Part shown: piece by piece, positions 45,850-55,214 of the stretch
Layout of the letters: every line of letters begins with the position of its first letter
Position numbering within the stretch: the stretch's first letter is position 1
Assembly (NCBI GenBank): GCA_903873485.1
Contig: CAIQOO010000235.1
Coordinates: 1-64,000 of the forward strand
Direction of reading: 5' to 3'
DNA from: an uncultured beta proteobacterium
GTDB lineage: Bacteria > Pseudomonadota > Gammaproteobacteria > Burkholderiales > Burkholderiaceae_C
Length of the DNA stretch: 64,000 nt
Notes under the pieces: model-generated
Database searches by the model: none
What the model was told of the DNA's origin: nothing
What the model saw: the letters and a program-made list of their open reading frames with translations, nothing else
Made by a program: the position numbers and the translations under genes

Positions 45850-47748
45850 ATGACCAGTTATGCCGATTTTCACCAACGTTCCCTGACCGATCGCGACGGT
45901 TTTTGGGCCGAGCAAGCCCAGTTGGTGGACTGGAAAGTTCAGCCGCAGCAGATTTGCGACTACAGCAACCCGCCGTTTGCCAAATGGTTTGTCGGCGGTG
46001 TGACCAATTTGTGCCACAACGCGGTGGATCGGCATCTGAAAGACCGGGCTGACCAAGCTGCGCTGATTTATGTTTCAACCGAAACCAATGTGGAAAAGGT
46101 TTATTCATTCCGCGAACTGCACGCCGAGGTGCAGCGCATGGCGGCCGTGCTGAAGGACCTGGGCGTCAAAAAAGGCGACCGCGTGCTGGTCTATATGCCG
46201 ATGGTGGCCGAGGCCGCTTTTGCCATGCTGGCCTGCACCCGCATCGGCGCCATCCACTCGGTGGTGTTCGGCGGCTTTGCATCCGGCTCGCTGGCTTCGC
46301 GCATCGAAGACGCAGAGCCGCGCGTCATCATCAGTTCGGACGCCGGTTCGCGCGGTGGCAAGCCGGTGGCTTACAAGCCGCTGCTTGACGAAGCGATTCG
46401 GCTGTCAAGCTACAAGCCAGAGGCGGTGCTGCTGATTGACCGTGGCATGGTTCCGATGGAACTGGTGGCCGGGCGCGACCATCTGTGGGGTCCACTGCGC
46501 GAAAAGAACCTTGATACGCTGGTCGAATGCGAATGGGTCGAATCCACTCACACCAGCTACACGCTCTACACCAGCGGCACCACCGGCAAGCCCAAAGGCG
46601 TGCAGCGTGACACCGGTGGCTACTGCGTCGCGCTGGCCGCCAGCATGAAGCACATTTATGCCGGCAATGCCGGTGAAACCTATTTCTCGACCAGCGACAT
46701 CGGCTGGGTGGTCGGCCACAGCTACATCATCTATGGCCCGCTGATTGCCGGCATGGCAACCATTTTGTACGAAGGCCTGCCAACCCGCCCGGATGGCGGC
46801 ATCTGGTGGAGCCTGGTCGAAAAGTACAAGGTCACGGTGATGTTCAGCGCACCGACGGCGGTGCGCGTGCTCAAAAAGCAAGACCCGGCCCTGCTGAAAA
46901 AGTACGACCTGTCGAGCCTGCGTGCGCTGTTTCTGGCCGGCGAGCCGCTTGATGAGCCGACCGCCCAGTGGATCAGTGACGGCCTGGGCAAGCCGATCAT
47001 CGACAACTACTGGCAGACCGAAACCGGCTGGCCGATCTTGTCGCTGTGCAATGGGGTTGAACAGGCCAAGAGCAAGTTTGGCTCGCCCGGCAAGGCCGTC
47101 TATGGCTACGATGTCAAGCTGCTTGATGACCAGACCGGTGCCGAACTGATTGGCCCGAATCAAAAAGGCGTGGTGGTGGTGGAAGGCCCGCTGCCTCCGG
47201 GCTGCATGCAAACCGTGTGGCGCGGTGATGACCGTTTTGTCAGCACCTACTGGACGACCGTGCCCGGCAAGATGGTCTATAGCACTTTTGACTGGGGCAT
47301 TCGCGATGCCGACGGTTACTACTTCATTTTGGGCCGCACCGATGACGTGATCAACGTCGCCGGTCACCGCCTGGGCACACGCGAGATCGAGGAAAGCATC
47401 TCGGCACACCCGAATGTCTCCGAAGTCGCCGTGGTTGGCGTGGCAGATCAGCTCAAAGGCCAGGTTGCCATGGCGTTTGCCGTGGTCAAGGATGCCAGTC
47501 TGGTCACCGATGATGCCAGTGCCGCCAAGCTTGAGGCCGAAATCATGAAGATGGTTGATAAAGACCTGGGTGCCGTGGCGCGGCCAGCCCGGGTGCGTTT
47601 TGTCACCGTGCTGCCGAAAACCCGCAGCGGCAAATTGCTGCGCCGCGCCGTGCAAGCCATTTGCGAAGGGCGCGATCCGGGCGACCTGACCACCATGGAT
47701 GACCCGGCAGCGTTGCAGCAGATCAAGGATCTGGTGACTGCCGGATAA
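45850..47748 (+). CDS. prpE: Propionate--CoA ligase
   Basis: The 632-residue acyl-adenylating enzyme activates propionate (and to some degree acetate) with ATP and CoA. Visible are the P-loop TLYTSGTTGKPKGVQRDTGG, the A5-type motif NYWQTETGWPI, DVINVAGHRLGTREIE and the catalytic Lys near the C-terminus in KTRSGKLLRR. Its N-terminus (NPPFAKWFVGG, TNLCHNAVDRHL) is closer to PrpE than to Acs, but acetate preference cannot be excluded. GGAG precedes the ATG at 45850. No methylcitrate-cycle genes are in the window. The propionyl-CoA product would enter metabolism alongside the 2-oxoglutarate dehydrogenase encoded next. Confidence 0.88.
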   Translation: MTSYADFHQRSLTDRDGFWAEQAQLVDWKVQPQQICDYSNPPFAKWFVGGVTNLCHNAVDRHLKDRADQAALIYVSTETNVEKVYSFRELHAEVQRMAAVLKDLGVKKGDRVLVYMPMVAEAAFAMLACTRIGAIHSVVFGGFASGSLASRIEDAEPRVIISSDAGSRGGKPVAYKPLLDEAIRLSSYKPEAVLLIDRGMVPMELVAGRDHLWGPLREKNLDTLVECEWVESTHTSYTLYTSGTTGKPKGVQRDTGGYCVALAASMKHIYAGNAGETYFSTSDIGWVVGHSYIIYGPLIAGMATILYEGLPTRPDGGIWWSLVEKYKVTVMFSAPTAVRVLKKQDPALLKKYDLSSLRALFLAGEPLDEPTAQWISDGLGKPIIDNYWQTETGWPILSLCNGVEQAKSKFGSPGKAVYGYDVKLLDDQTGAELIGPNQKGVVVVEGPLPPGCMQTVWRGDDRFVSTYWTTVPGKMVYSTFDWGIRDADGYYFILGRTDDVINVAGHRLGTREIEESISAHPNVSEVAVVGVADQLKGQVAMAFAVVKDASLVTDDASAAKLEAEIMKMVDKDLGAVARPARVRFVTVLPKTRSGKLLRRAVQAICEGRDPGDLTTMDDPAALQQIKDLVTAG

Positions 47749-47774
47749 GCACTTCTGCACACTTGTGCCATGTA

Positions 47775-47806
47775 AGAATTGTGCCGTTTTTGAATGGCAC
47801 AATTCT
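47775..47806. promoter_or_regulatory. Perfect 11-bp dyad upstream of sucA
   Basis: AGAATTGTGCC and GGCACAATTCT flank ten bases. No T-run follows, so it looks more like an operator or RNA stem than a terminator. It lies 26 bases after the prpE stop and ~130 bases before the sucA start. Confidence 0.5.
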
Positions 47807-47936
47807 GGCTTGAATCAGGCCCCTTCCAACGCCACAGACGCATCCGCCAAACGGTCAAGCCGTGACGCGGGAGGTTAATCAACCATCAGCTTTAACCAGC
47901 AGAAGTTTCCTCAAGGGAAACGAAAGTCAGCGAAAC

Positions 47937-50804
47937 ATGATTGAGACCCACACGGTTTATCAAGCCTACCAGGCCAATACTTACCTTTTTGGTGGGAATG
48001 CCCCGTATGTCGAAGAGATGTACGAAAACTACCTGGCCAACCCAGGCAGCGTGCCAGACACCTGGCGAGAATATTTTGATGCCTTGCAGCATGTGCCCGC
48101 GCCAGACGGCACCGATGCCAGAGATGTGCCGCACCAGCCAGTGATTGACGCTTTTGCGCAGCGCGCCAAAGCCGGTGGCACCAAGGTGGTGGTGGCCAGT
48201 GTGGATGTTGAAATGGGCCGCAAGCGCACTGCCGCCCAGCAGTTGATTGCCGCCTACCGAAATATCGGTGCCAGTTGGGCTGATCTGGACCCGTTGAAGC
48301 GCACCGAGCGCCCGGTGATGCCAGATCTGGATCCGGCTTTTTACGGCTTTACCGATGCCGACTGGGAAACTGTATTTGACACCAGCAACACTTTTTTCGG
48401 CAAGAACAGCATGCCGCTGCGCGAGTTGCTCAACGCTTTGCGCGAGACCTATTGCGGCAGCATCGGTGCCGAGTACATGTACCTGACCGATCAGACACAG
48501 AAACGCTGGTGGGAGCAGAAGCTCGAAAGTGTTCGCAGCAAGCCCAATTTTGATGCCCGGCAGAAACGGCATATTCTGGATCGACTGACTGCCGCCGAGG
48601 GTCTGGAGCGCTTTTTGCACACCAAATACGTCGGCCAGAAACGTTTTTCACTGGAAGGCGGCGAGAGTTTCATTGCCGCCATGGACGAGTTGATCCAGCA
48701 GGCTGGCAGCAAAGGCGTGCAGGAAATCGTCATCGGCATGGCGCACCGTGGCCGCCTCAATGTGCTGGTCAATACCTTGGGCAAAATGCCTGCCGACCTG
48801 TTTGCCGAGTTTGACCACACCGCCCCCGAAGACCTGCCTTCAGGGGATGTGAAGTACCACCAAGGCTTTAGCTCGGATGTCACCACCCCTGGTGGCCCGG
48901 TGCATCTGAGTCTGGCGTTTAACCCGTCGCACCTTGAAATTGTCAACCCGGTGGTCGAAGGCTCGGTGCGCGCCCGCATGGATCGCCGGGCCGATCCGAC
49001 CGGCCGGCAGGTACTGCCGGTGCTGGTGCATGGCGATGCCGCCTTTGCCGGTCAGGGTGTCAACCAGGAAACCCTGGCGCTGGCGCAAACCCGTGGCTAC
49101 ACCACGGCCGGCACGGTGCACATCATCATCAACAACCAGATCGGCTTTACCACCTCGGATCCGCGCGACTACCGCTCTACCCTGTACTGCACCGACATTG
49201 TCAAGGGGGTTGAAGCCCCGGTGATGCATGTCAACGGCGACGACCCGGAAGCCGTGGTGATGGCGACGCAATGGGCGCTGGACTACCGCATGGAGTTCCG
49301 CAAGGATGTGGTGCTCGACATCATCTGTTTTCGCAAGCTCGGCCACAACGAGCAAGACACCCCGGCGCTGACCCAGCCGTTGATGTACAAGAAGATTGCG
49401 GCCCACCCCGGCACCCGCAAGCTCTACGCCGAAAAGCTGGCGGCACAGGGTATGGGTGCCGACTTGGGCGAGCAGATGGCCAAGGCTTATCGCAGCGCCA
49501 TGGACGCCGGCAAGCACACGTCAGACCCGGTGCTGACCAGTTTCAAGAGCAAATACGCGGTTGACTGGGTGCCATTTTTGGGCAAGAAGTGGACCGATGC
49601 TGGCGACACTGCCATCCCGATGGCCGAGTGGAGGCGACTCGCCGAGAAGATCACCACCGTGCCCGACAGCATCACGCCCCATTCGCTGGTGAAAAAAGTC
49701 TATGCCGACCGTGCCGCGATGGGGCGCGGCGATCTTCCGGTCGATTGGGGCATGGGCGAGCACATGGCTTTTGCCTCGCTGGTGGCCAGTGGTTATCCAG
49801 TGCGCCTGTCGGGCGAAGACTGCGGACGCGGCACCTTTACCCATCGGCACGCCGTGATTCATGACCAGAATCGTGAAAAGTGGGATGTTGGCACCTATAT
49901 TCCGCTGCAAAACGCGGCGGAAAACCAGGCCCCGTTTGTGGTCATCGACTCCATCCTGTCCGAAGAAGCGGTGCTGGGTTTTGAATACGGCTATGCGTCG
50001 AACGATCCCAACACGCTGGTGATCTGGGAAGCCCAGTTTGGCGACTTTGCCAATGGTGCCCAGGTGGTGATTGACCAGTTCATTGCCTCCGGCGAAGTCA
50101 AGTGGGGCCGTGTTAACGGCATCACCCTGATGCTGCCGCATGGCTACGAAGGCCAGGGGCCGGAGCACTCGTCGGCGCGGGTCGAGCGTTTCATGCAGTT
50201 GGCGGCGGACACCAACATGCAGTTGGTGCAGCCGACCACGGCCAGCCAGATTTTCCACGTACTGCGCCGTCAGATGGTGCGCCACCTGCGCAAACCGCTG
50301 GTGATTTTCACGCCAAAATCGCTGCTGCGCCACAAGGATGCGGCATCCCCGGTGTCTGAATTCACCCAGGGCAGCTTTCAGACCATCATTCCTGAGCACA
50401 AGGCAGTCAGCGCCGACAAGATCAAGCGCGTGGTGGCTTGCTCGGGCAAGGTTTTCTACGATCTTTCAAAGAAACGGGAAGAAAAGGGCTTTGACGACGT
50501 GGCGATTTTGCGCGTTGAGCAGCTTTATCCTTTTCCGCACAAGGCGTTTGCCACTGAAATCAAAAAATACCCCAACGCGACGGAAGTGGTGTGGACGCAA
50601 GATGAGCCGCAAAACCAGGGGGCCTGGTTTTTTGTCCAGCACTACATCCACGAGAACATGCTTGACGGGCAAAAACTGGGGTATTCCGGCCGGGCCGCAT
50701 CCGCGTCACCCGCAGCGGGCTATTCGCACTTGCACCAGGAGCAACAAAAGGCGCTGGTTGAAGGCGCTTTTGGCAAGCTCAAAGGCTTTATCCTGACCAA
50801 GTAA
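47937..50804 (+). CDS. sucA: 2-oxoglutarate dehydrogenase E1 component
   Basis: The 955-residue thiamine-diphosphate enzyme decarboxylates 2-oxoglutarate and passes the succinyl group to lipoyl-E2 in the TCA cycle. The N-terminal E2-binding helix is present ([27 protein letters not shown], seen in two parts). Further motifs are [19 protein letters not shown], the ThDP region [15 protein letters not shown] and [12 protein letters not shown], and C-terminal [20 protein letters not shown]. The start [12 protein letters not shown] is chosen as the family start; a longer frame upstream is not supported. It is followed by sucB, a tandem-repeat spacer, lpdA and zapE in the order usual for betaproteobacteria. 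Confidence 0.95.
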   Translation: MIETHTVYQAYQANTYLFGGNAPYVEEMYENYLANPGSVPDTWREYFDALQHVPAPDGTDARDVPHQPVIDAFAQRAKAGGTKVVVASVDVEMGRKRTAAQQLIAAYRNIGASWADLDPLKRTERPVMPDLDPAFYGFTDADWETVFDTSNTFFGKNSMPLRELLNALRETYCGSIGAEYMYLTDQTQKRWWEQKLESVRSKPNFDARQKRHILDRLTAAEGLERFLHTKYVGQKRFSLEGGESFIAAMDELIQQAGSKGVQEIVIGMAHRGRLNVLVNTLGKMPADLFAEFDHTAPEDLPSGDVKYHQGFSSDVTTPGGPVHLSLAFNPSHLEIVNPVVEGSVRARMDRRADPTGRQVLPVLVHGDAAFAGQGVNQETLALAQTRGYTTAGTVHIIINNQIGFTTSDPRDYRSTLYCTDIVKGVEAPVMHVNGDDPEAVVMATQWALDYRMEFRKDVVLDIICFRKLGHNEQDTPALTQPLMYKKIAAHPGTRKLYAEKLAAQGMGADLGEQMAKAYRSAMDAGKHTSDPVLTSFKSKYAVDWVPFLGKKWTDAGDTAIPMAEWRRLAEKITTVPDSITPHSLVKKVYADRAAMGRGDLPVDWGMGEHMAFASLVASGYPVRLSGEDCGRGTFTHRHAVIHDQNREKWDVGTYIPLQNAAENQAPFVVIDSILSEEAVLGFEYGYASNDPNTLVIWEAQFGDFANGAQVVIDQFIASGEVKWGRVNGITLMLPHGYEGQGPEHSSARVERFMQLAADTNMQLVQPTTASQIFHVLRRQMVRHLRKPLVIFTPKSLLRHKDAASPVSEFTQGSFQTIIPEHKAVSADKIKRVVACSGKVFYDLSKKREEKGFDDVAILRVEQLYPFPHKAFATEIKKYPNATEVVWTQDEPQNQGAWFFVQHYIHENMLDGQKLGYSGRAASASPAAGYSHLHQEQQKALVEGAFGKLKGFILTK

Positions 50805-50896
50805 CGGCAACAAGCGCTCCAGCCAGACCGTTCAAGACGGGCAGCGCGCCCCGTCTGCTGAACTCCCCCTCAAGAATACATTTTGAAAGAATTGAC

Positions 50897-52144
50897 ATGG
50901 CACTCGTAGAAGTCAAAGTCCCGCAGCTCTCGGAGTCAATCGCCGAAGCCACGCTGTTGCAATGGAAGAAAAAGGTCGGCCAGGCCGTCGCGGCGGATGA
51001 AATCCTGATTGAAGTCGAAACCGACAAGGTGGTGATGGAAGTGCCGGCGCCGGCTGCCGGCGTGATTGTCGAAATTGTGCAGCCCGATGGCAGCACCGTC
51101 GCCGCCGAACAACTGATCGCCCGCATCGACACCGAAGGACAGGTCGGCGCAGTGGCGGCACCTGCTGCGGCCACCGCACCGGCAGCGGTGGCGCAGGCTG
51201 CTGCCGCCAACTCGAAAGTCGCTGTGGCGATGCCGGCGGCGGCCAAGCTGATGGCCGACAACAAGCTGGCAGCCGGCTCGGTGGCCGGCACCGGCAAGGA
51301 TGGCCGTGTCACCAAAGGTGATGTTCTGGGTGTTTTAGCTGCTCCAAAAAATATAGCTGCTCCCGCAATTCCAGCAAGGGCTGCAGCCGTTTTATTGCCT
51401 CAGGTGGCAGCACCGGTCAGCCGCCTGGCAGACGATTTGACCGGACGCCCCGAGCAGCGGGTGCCGATGAGCCGGTTGCGTGCCCGGGTGGCCGAGCGTC
51501 TGCTGCAGTCGCAATCCACCAATGCGATTCTGACCACCTTCAATGAAGTCAACATGGCACCGGTGATGGAGATGCGCAAGCGTTTCCAGGACAAATTTGA
51601 AAAAGAGCATGGCGTGAAAATCGGCTTCATGAGCTTTTTTGTCAAGGCAGCAGTTCATGCCCTGAAAAAGTTCCCGGTGCTCAATGCCTCGGTTGACGGC
51701 AACGACATCGTCTATCACGGCTACTTTGACATCGGCATTGCGGTGGGCTCGCCACGTGGCCTGGTGGTGCCGATTTTGCGCAACGCCGACCAGATGAGCT
51801 TTGCCGATATCGAGAAAAAAATTGCCGAGTACGGCGCCAAGGCGCGCGACGGCAAGATGAGCATGGAAGAAATGACCGGTGGCACCTTCTCGATCAGCAA
51901 TGGCGGCACCTTTGGCTCGATGATGTCCACCCCCATCATCAACCCGCCGCAAAGCGCCATTTTGGGCATTCATGCCACCAAGGACCGGGCCATGGTAGAA
52001 AACGGCCAAGTCGTGGTGCGCCCGATGAACTACCTGGCCATGTCGTATGACCACCGCATCATCGACGGCCGCGAAGCCGTGCTCGGCCTGGTAGCCATGA
52101 AGGAAGCGCTGGAAGACCCGTCGCGCCTGCTGTTTGATATCTGA
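50897..52144 (+). CDS. sucB: Dihydrolipoyllysine-residue succinyltransferase (E2)
   Basis: The 415-residue core of the 2-oxoglutarate dehydrogenase complex has one lipoyl domain (residues 1-76, with the lipoyl Lys in [10 protein letters not shown]), an Ala-rich linker and a peripheral-subunit-binding domain (about 110-145; [27 protein letters not shown]). A second linker leads to the catalytic domain (190-415) with SYDHRIIDG (His386, Asp390). The second linker (residues ~147-166) is encoded by a copy of the dispersed repeat, read in frame as [19 protein letters not shown]. Linkers tolerate such change, so the enzyme is expected to be functional. Confidence 0.95.
   Translation: MALVEVKVPQLSESIAEATLLQWKKKVGQAVAADEILIEVETDKVVMEVPAPAAGVIVEIVQPDGSTVAAEQLIARIDTEGQVGAVAAPAAATAPAAVAQAAAANSKVAVAMPAAAKLMADNKLAAGSVAGTGKDGRVTKGDVLGVLAAPKNIAAPAIPARAAAVLLPQVAAPVSRLADDLTGRPEQRVPMSRLRARVAERLLQSQSTNAILTTFNEVNMAPVMEMRKRFQDKFEKEHGVKIGFMSFFVKAAVHALKKFPVLNASVDGNDIVYHGYFDIGIAVGSPRGLVVPILRNADQMSFADIEKKIAEYGAKARDGKMSMEEMTGGTFSISNGGTFGSMMSTPIINPPQSAILGIHATKDRAMVENGQVVVRPMNYLAMSYDHRIIDGREAVLGLVAMKEALEDPSRLLFDI
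51336..51394 (+). repeat. Dispersed repeat, copy G, inside sucB
   Basis: It contains GCTCCAAAAAATATAGCTGC, CCAGCAAGGGCTGCAGCC and a trailing GTTTTATTGCC, in the order and spacing of copy E. The copy is diverged but recognisable, stop-free in the sucB frame, and lies in the inter-domain linker. Confidence 0.6.
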
Positions 52145-52146
52145 AA

Positions 52147-52405
52147 CCTTGTGGGACAGACCAATTTTGCTGAGCGAAGCGAAGATCATTGCTCTGTCCC
52201 CAACATTTCGTCGGATGTCGGATGTTTGCCTTGTGGGACAGACCAATTTTGCTGAGCGAAGCGAAGATCATTGCTCTGTCCCCAACATTTTGTCGGATGT
52301 CGGATGTTTGCCTTGTGGGACAGACCAATTTTGCTGAGCGAAGCGAAGAAAATTGCTCTGTCCCCAACATTTCGTCGGATGTCGGATGTTTGCCTTGTGG
52401 GGCAG
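52147..52405 (+). repeat. 82-bp tandem repeat, three full units plus a partial fourth
   Basis: The units start at 52147, 52229 and 52311 with CCTTGTGGGACAGACCAATT and end TCGGATGTCGGATGTTTG; a fourth breaks off at ~52405. They are nearly identical (differences only at TTTCG/TTTTG and GATCATTG/GAAAATTG). Each unit holds an inverted repeat GGGACAGA...TCTGTCCC, extended by CAAT/ATTG, so the transcript could form three successive hairpins. It fills most of the 349-base spacer between sucB and lpdA. Confidence 0.93.
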
Positions 52406-52493
52406 CGTCCGGCAAGTTGCCGCCAGTCGCTGGGTGGGCGCTGACTGGGGCTGGCTTGAACCCGAACCGGTTCATGTTTTTAGAAAGTAACAA

Positions 52494-53921
52494 ATGAGCA
52501 AGCAGTTTGATGTGATCGTCATCGGTGGTGGCCCCGGCGGCTATGTTGCCGCCATTCGTGCCGCCCAGCTTGGCAAAAGTGTGGCCTGCATTGATGAGTG
52601 GAAAAACAGCCTGGGTGGCCCGGCGCCGGGTGGCACCTGCACCAATGTCGGGTGTATTCCTTCCAAGGCCTTGTTGCAGTCGAGCGAGCACTATGAACAG
52701 GCCAGCCACCACTTTGCTGATCATGGCATTGCGGTCAAGGGTTTGAGCATGGATGTCGCCAAAATGGTGGCGCGCAAGGACAACGTGGTCAAGCAGAACA
52801 ACGATGGCATCTTGTATCTGTTCAAAAAGAACAAGGTCAGCTTCTTTCATGGCCGGGCGTCGTTTGTCAAGGCCGCAGCGGTCGGCTACGAGATCAAGGT
52901 GACCGGTGCGGCCGAGGAGTCACTCACCGGCGGGCAGATCATTGTGGCAACCGGCTCCAGCGCGCGTGCGTTGCCGGGCACGCCCTTCGATGAGCACCAT
53001 ATCCTGTCCAACGACGGGGCCTTGCGTTTGACGGCAGTGCCAAAAAAACTCGGCCTGATCGGCTCGGGGGTGATCGGGCTGGAAATGGGGTCAGTCTGGC
53101 GGCGCCTGGGTTCCGAGGTCACCCTTCTGGAAGGTTTGCCAACCTTTCTGGGTGCCGTCGATGAGCAAATCGCCAAGGAAGCCAAAAAAGCGTTTGACAA
53201 ACAGGGTCTCAAGATCGAACTCGGTGTTCAGGTCGGCGACATCAAGACGGATAAAAAGGGTGTCAGCATCGCCTACAGCAATGCCAGGGGCGAAGCCCAG
53301 ACCTTGCAGGTTGACAAGCTGATCATCTCGATTGGCCGGGTTGCCAACACCACTGGCTTGAATGCCGAAGCGGTCGGCCTGTTGCTTGACGAGCGTGGTG
53401 CGATTGTGGTCGATGACGACTGCAAGACCAATCTGCCGGGTGTCTGGGCGGTCGGCGACGTGGTGCGCGGCCCGATGCTGGCGCACAAGGCAGAAGAAGA
53501 AGGGGTGGCGGTGGCCGAGCGCATCGCCGGCCAGCACCCGCACGTCAATTTCAACACCGTGCCCTGGGTTATCTACACCAATCCCGAGATAGCCTGGGTC
53601 GGCCAGACCGAGCAGCAACTCAAGGCTGCCGGACGCGCTTACAAGGCCGGCACTTTTCCGTTTCTGGCCAATGGCCGGGCGCGTGCCTTGGGCGACACCA
53701 CCGGCATGGTCAAGATGCTTGCCGATGCCCAAAGCGATGAAATTCTGGGTGTTCACATTGTTGGCCCGATGGCCAGTGAGCTGATCGCCGAATGCGTGAT
53801 GGCGATGGAGTTTCGTGCCAGCAGCGAGGACATTGCGCGCATTTGCCATGCGCACCCGAGTTTGAGCGAGTCCACCAAGGAGGCCGCACTGGCGGTTGCC
53901 AAGCGCACCCTGAATTTCTAG
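52494..53921 (+). CDS. lpdA: Dihydrolipoyl dehydrogenase (E3)
   Basis: The 475-residue flavoprotein reoxidises dihydrolipoamide and passes electrons to NAD. Features are the FAD-binding VIGGGPGGYVAAIRAAQLG, the redox disulfide GGTCTNVGCIPSKALL, the NAD-binding GLIGSGVIGLEMGSVWRRLG, VWAVGDVVRGPMLAHKAEEE, and the interface His-Glu pair in CHAHPSLSE. It completes the 2-oxoglutarate dehydrogenase set. Distance from sucB is unusually long because of the tandem repeat. The 3' end is followed by dispersed repeat copy H and then zapE. Confidence 0.96.
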   Translation: MSKQFDVIVIGGGPGGYVAAIRAAQLGKSVACIDEWKNSLGGPAPGGTCTNVGCIPSKALLQSSEHYEQASHHFADHGIAVKGLSMDVAKMVARKDNVVKQNNDGILYLFKKNKVSFFHGRASFVKAAAVGYEIKVTGAAEESLTGGQIIVATGSSARALPGTPFDEHHILSNDGALRLTAVPKKLGLIGSGVIGLEMGSVWRRLGSEVTLLEGLPTFLGAVDEQIAKEAKKAFDKQGLKIELGVQVGDIKTDKKGVSIAYSNARGEAQTLQVDKLIISIGRVANTTGLNAEAVGLLLDERGAIVVDDDCKTNLPGVWAVGDVVRGPMLAHKAEEEGVAVAERIAGQHPHVNFNTVPWVIYTNPEIAWVGQTEQQLKAAGRAYKAGTFPFLANGRARALGDTTGMVKMLADAQSDEILGVHIVGPMASELIAECVMAMEFRASSEDIARICHAHPSLSESTKEAALAVAKRTLNF

Positions 53922-53926
53922 TTTTA

Positions 53927-53987
53927 TATGTGAAAAAGGCTTCCAGCCCTTATGGGATAAGCGCTGGTAGCTATACTAATAATAGTG
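53927..53987 (-). repeat. Dispersed repeat, copy H
   Basis: The complement reads ACTATTATTAGTATAGCTAC, CAGCGCTTATCCCATAAGGG and CTGGAAGCC. It spans nearly the whole lpdA-zapE spacer, ending ~14 bases before the zapE start. Confidence 0.78.
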
Positions 53988-54000
53988 ATTGGCGACCTTT

Positions 54001-55098
54001 GTGACTGTCAAGAAAAACTACCAGGCTGAGCTGACCGCGCGTGGCTACACCGCCGACCCGGCGCAATTGAATGCCGTGCAGGCGCTCAACTCTTGCGCGC
54101 GCGAGTGGGCGAAGTTCAAGGAAAAACGCTCCAACGCGCTCAAGAAGCTGATCAATCGTCTGCCGGTGCCGCGCGGCGTTTACATGTACGGCGGGGTAGG
54201 GCGGGGAAAGAGCTTTTTGATGGACTGTTTTTTCAACGCGGTGCCGCTCAAGCGCAAAACCCGTCTGCATTTTCACGAGTTCATGCGCGAGGTGCATCGG
54301 GAGCTTGCCAAAATGCAAGGGACTGAGAACCCGCTTGATCTGCTGGCGAAACGCATCTCGAAAAAATACCGCCTGATTTGTTTTGACGAGTTCCATGTCT
54401 CCGATGTCACCGATGCGATGATCCTGCACCGCCTGCTCACCGCCCTGTTTGACAACGGCGTCGGTTTTGTCACCACGTCCAACTTCAAGCCCGACGACCT
54501 CTATCCCAACGGCTTGCACCGCGTGCGCATCCTGCCGGCGATTGAACTGCTCAAGTCCCGGCTTGAAGTAATCAATGTTGACAATGGCACCGATTACCGT
54601 GGCCGCACACTCCAGCAGCTCCAGCTTTACCACACCCCCCTGGGTGAACTTGCCGATGCGGCCATGCTCGATGCCTTTGATCGCCTGGCAGAAACCCACG
54701 ACGAAGACCCGGTCTTGCATATTGAGGCCCGGAAAATTACTGCCAAACGCAAGGCCGGCGGGCTGGTCTGGTTTGACTTCAAGTCGCTGTGCGGCGGGCC
54801 ACGCTCGCAAAACGACTACCTTGAAATTGCCACCCAGTTTCATACCGTGCTGCTCAGCGATGTGCCCCAGATGCCACCGCGCATGTCATCCGAGGCGCGG
54901 CGCTTTACCTGGCTGGTGGATGTGTTGTACGACCGCCGGGTCAAGCTGATCATGTCGGCCGCCGTACCGGCAGAACAGTTGTACACCGAAGGCCTGATGT
55001 CCAACGAATTTGCCCGCACCGTGTCGCGCCTGAGCGAAATGCAGACCATCGAATTTTTGGAACTGGAGCGACGTGAAGTGGATACCCGGCTGACCTGA
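54001..55098 (+). CDS. zapE: Cell-division ATPase ZapE (AFG1 family)
   Basis: The 365-residue AAA-type ATPase has Walker A GGVGRGKSFLMD, followed by HFHEFMREVHREL, Walker B LICFDEFHVSDVTDAMIL, and the sensor region TTSNFKPDDLYPNGLHR, all AFG1 signatures. In E. coli ZapE associates with the Z-ring; its mitochondrial relative supports respiratory-complex turnover. The GTG at 54001 is used; a TTG twelve bases upstream falls at the end of the repeat. Position after lpdA is conserved in betaproteobacteria. Ribosome-binding sequence is weak because the repeat occupies the spacer. Confidence 0.92.
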   Translation: MTVKKNYQAELTARGYTADPAQLNAVQALNSCAREWAKFKEKRSNALKKLINRLPVPRGVYMYGGVGRGKSFLMDCFFNAVPLKRKTRLHFHEFMREVHRELAKMQGTENPLDLLAKRISKKYRLICFDEFHVSDVTDAMILHRLLTALFDNGVGFVTTSNFKPDDLYPNGLHRVRILPAIELLKSRLEVINVDNGTDYRGRTLQQLQLYHTPLGELADAAMLDAFDRLAETHDEDPVLHIEARKITAKRKAGGLVWFDFKSLCGGPRSQNDYLEIATQFHTVLLSDVPQMPPRMSSEARRFTWLVDVLYDRRVKLIMSAAVPAEQLYTEGLMSNEFARTVSRLSEMQTIEFLELERREVDTRLT

Positions 55099-55177
55099 TG
55101 TCGGCAGCAACCGGGTCTGTGTTCGCAGTTCGGGCGGCTGCCCAGGTGGCTGCAGGCGCAGTCGTTAACGTGAAATG

Positions 55178-55214
55178 ACTTTCATGTTCGGGGGTCGATG
55201 GGGTCCATGAAAGT
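55178..55214. terminator. Weak inverted repeat between convergent zapE and the PP2C gene
   Basis: ACTTTCATG and CATGAAAGT flank a 19-base loop at the end of the minus-strand phosphatase gene. There is no T-run in either direction. The rest of the 115-base spacer shows nothing. Confidence 0.3.

Noticed and set aside
46405-47802. 465-codon minus-strand frame opposite prpE
   Set aside because: It is complementary to a well-conserved ligase, and no family motif is visible.
52147-52405. Possible CRISPR array
   Set aside because: The units abut with no unique spacers and are 82 bases long, so it is a plain tandem repeat.
52134-52497. Two small open frames in the sucB-lpdA spacer
   Set aside because: They run through the 82-bp tandem repeat and simply translate its units in two frames; there are no ribosome-binding sites.
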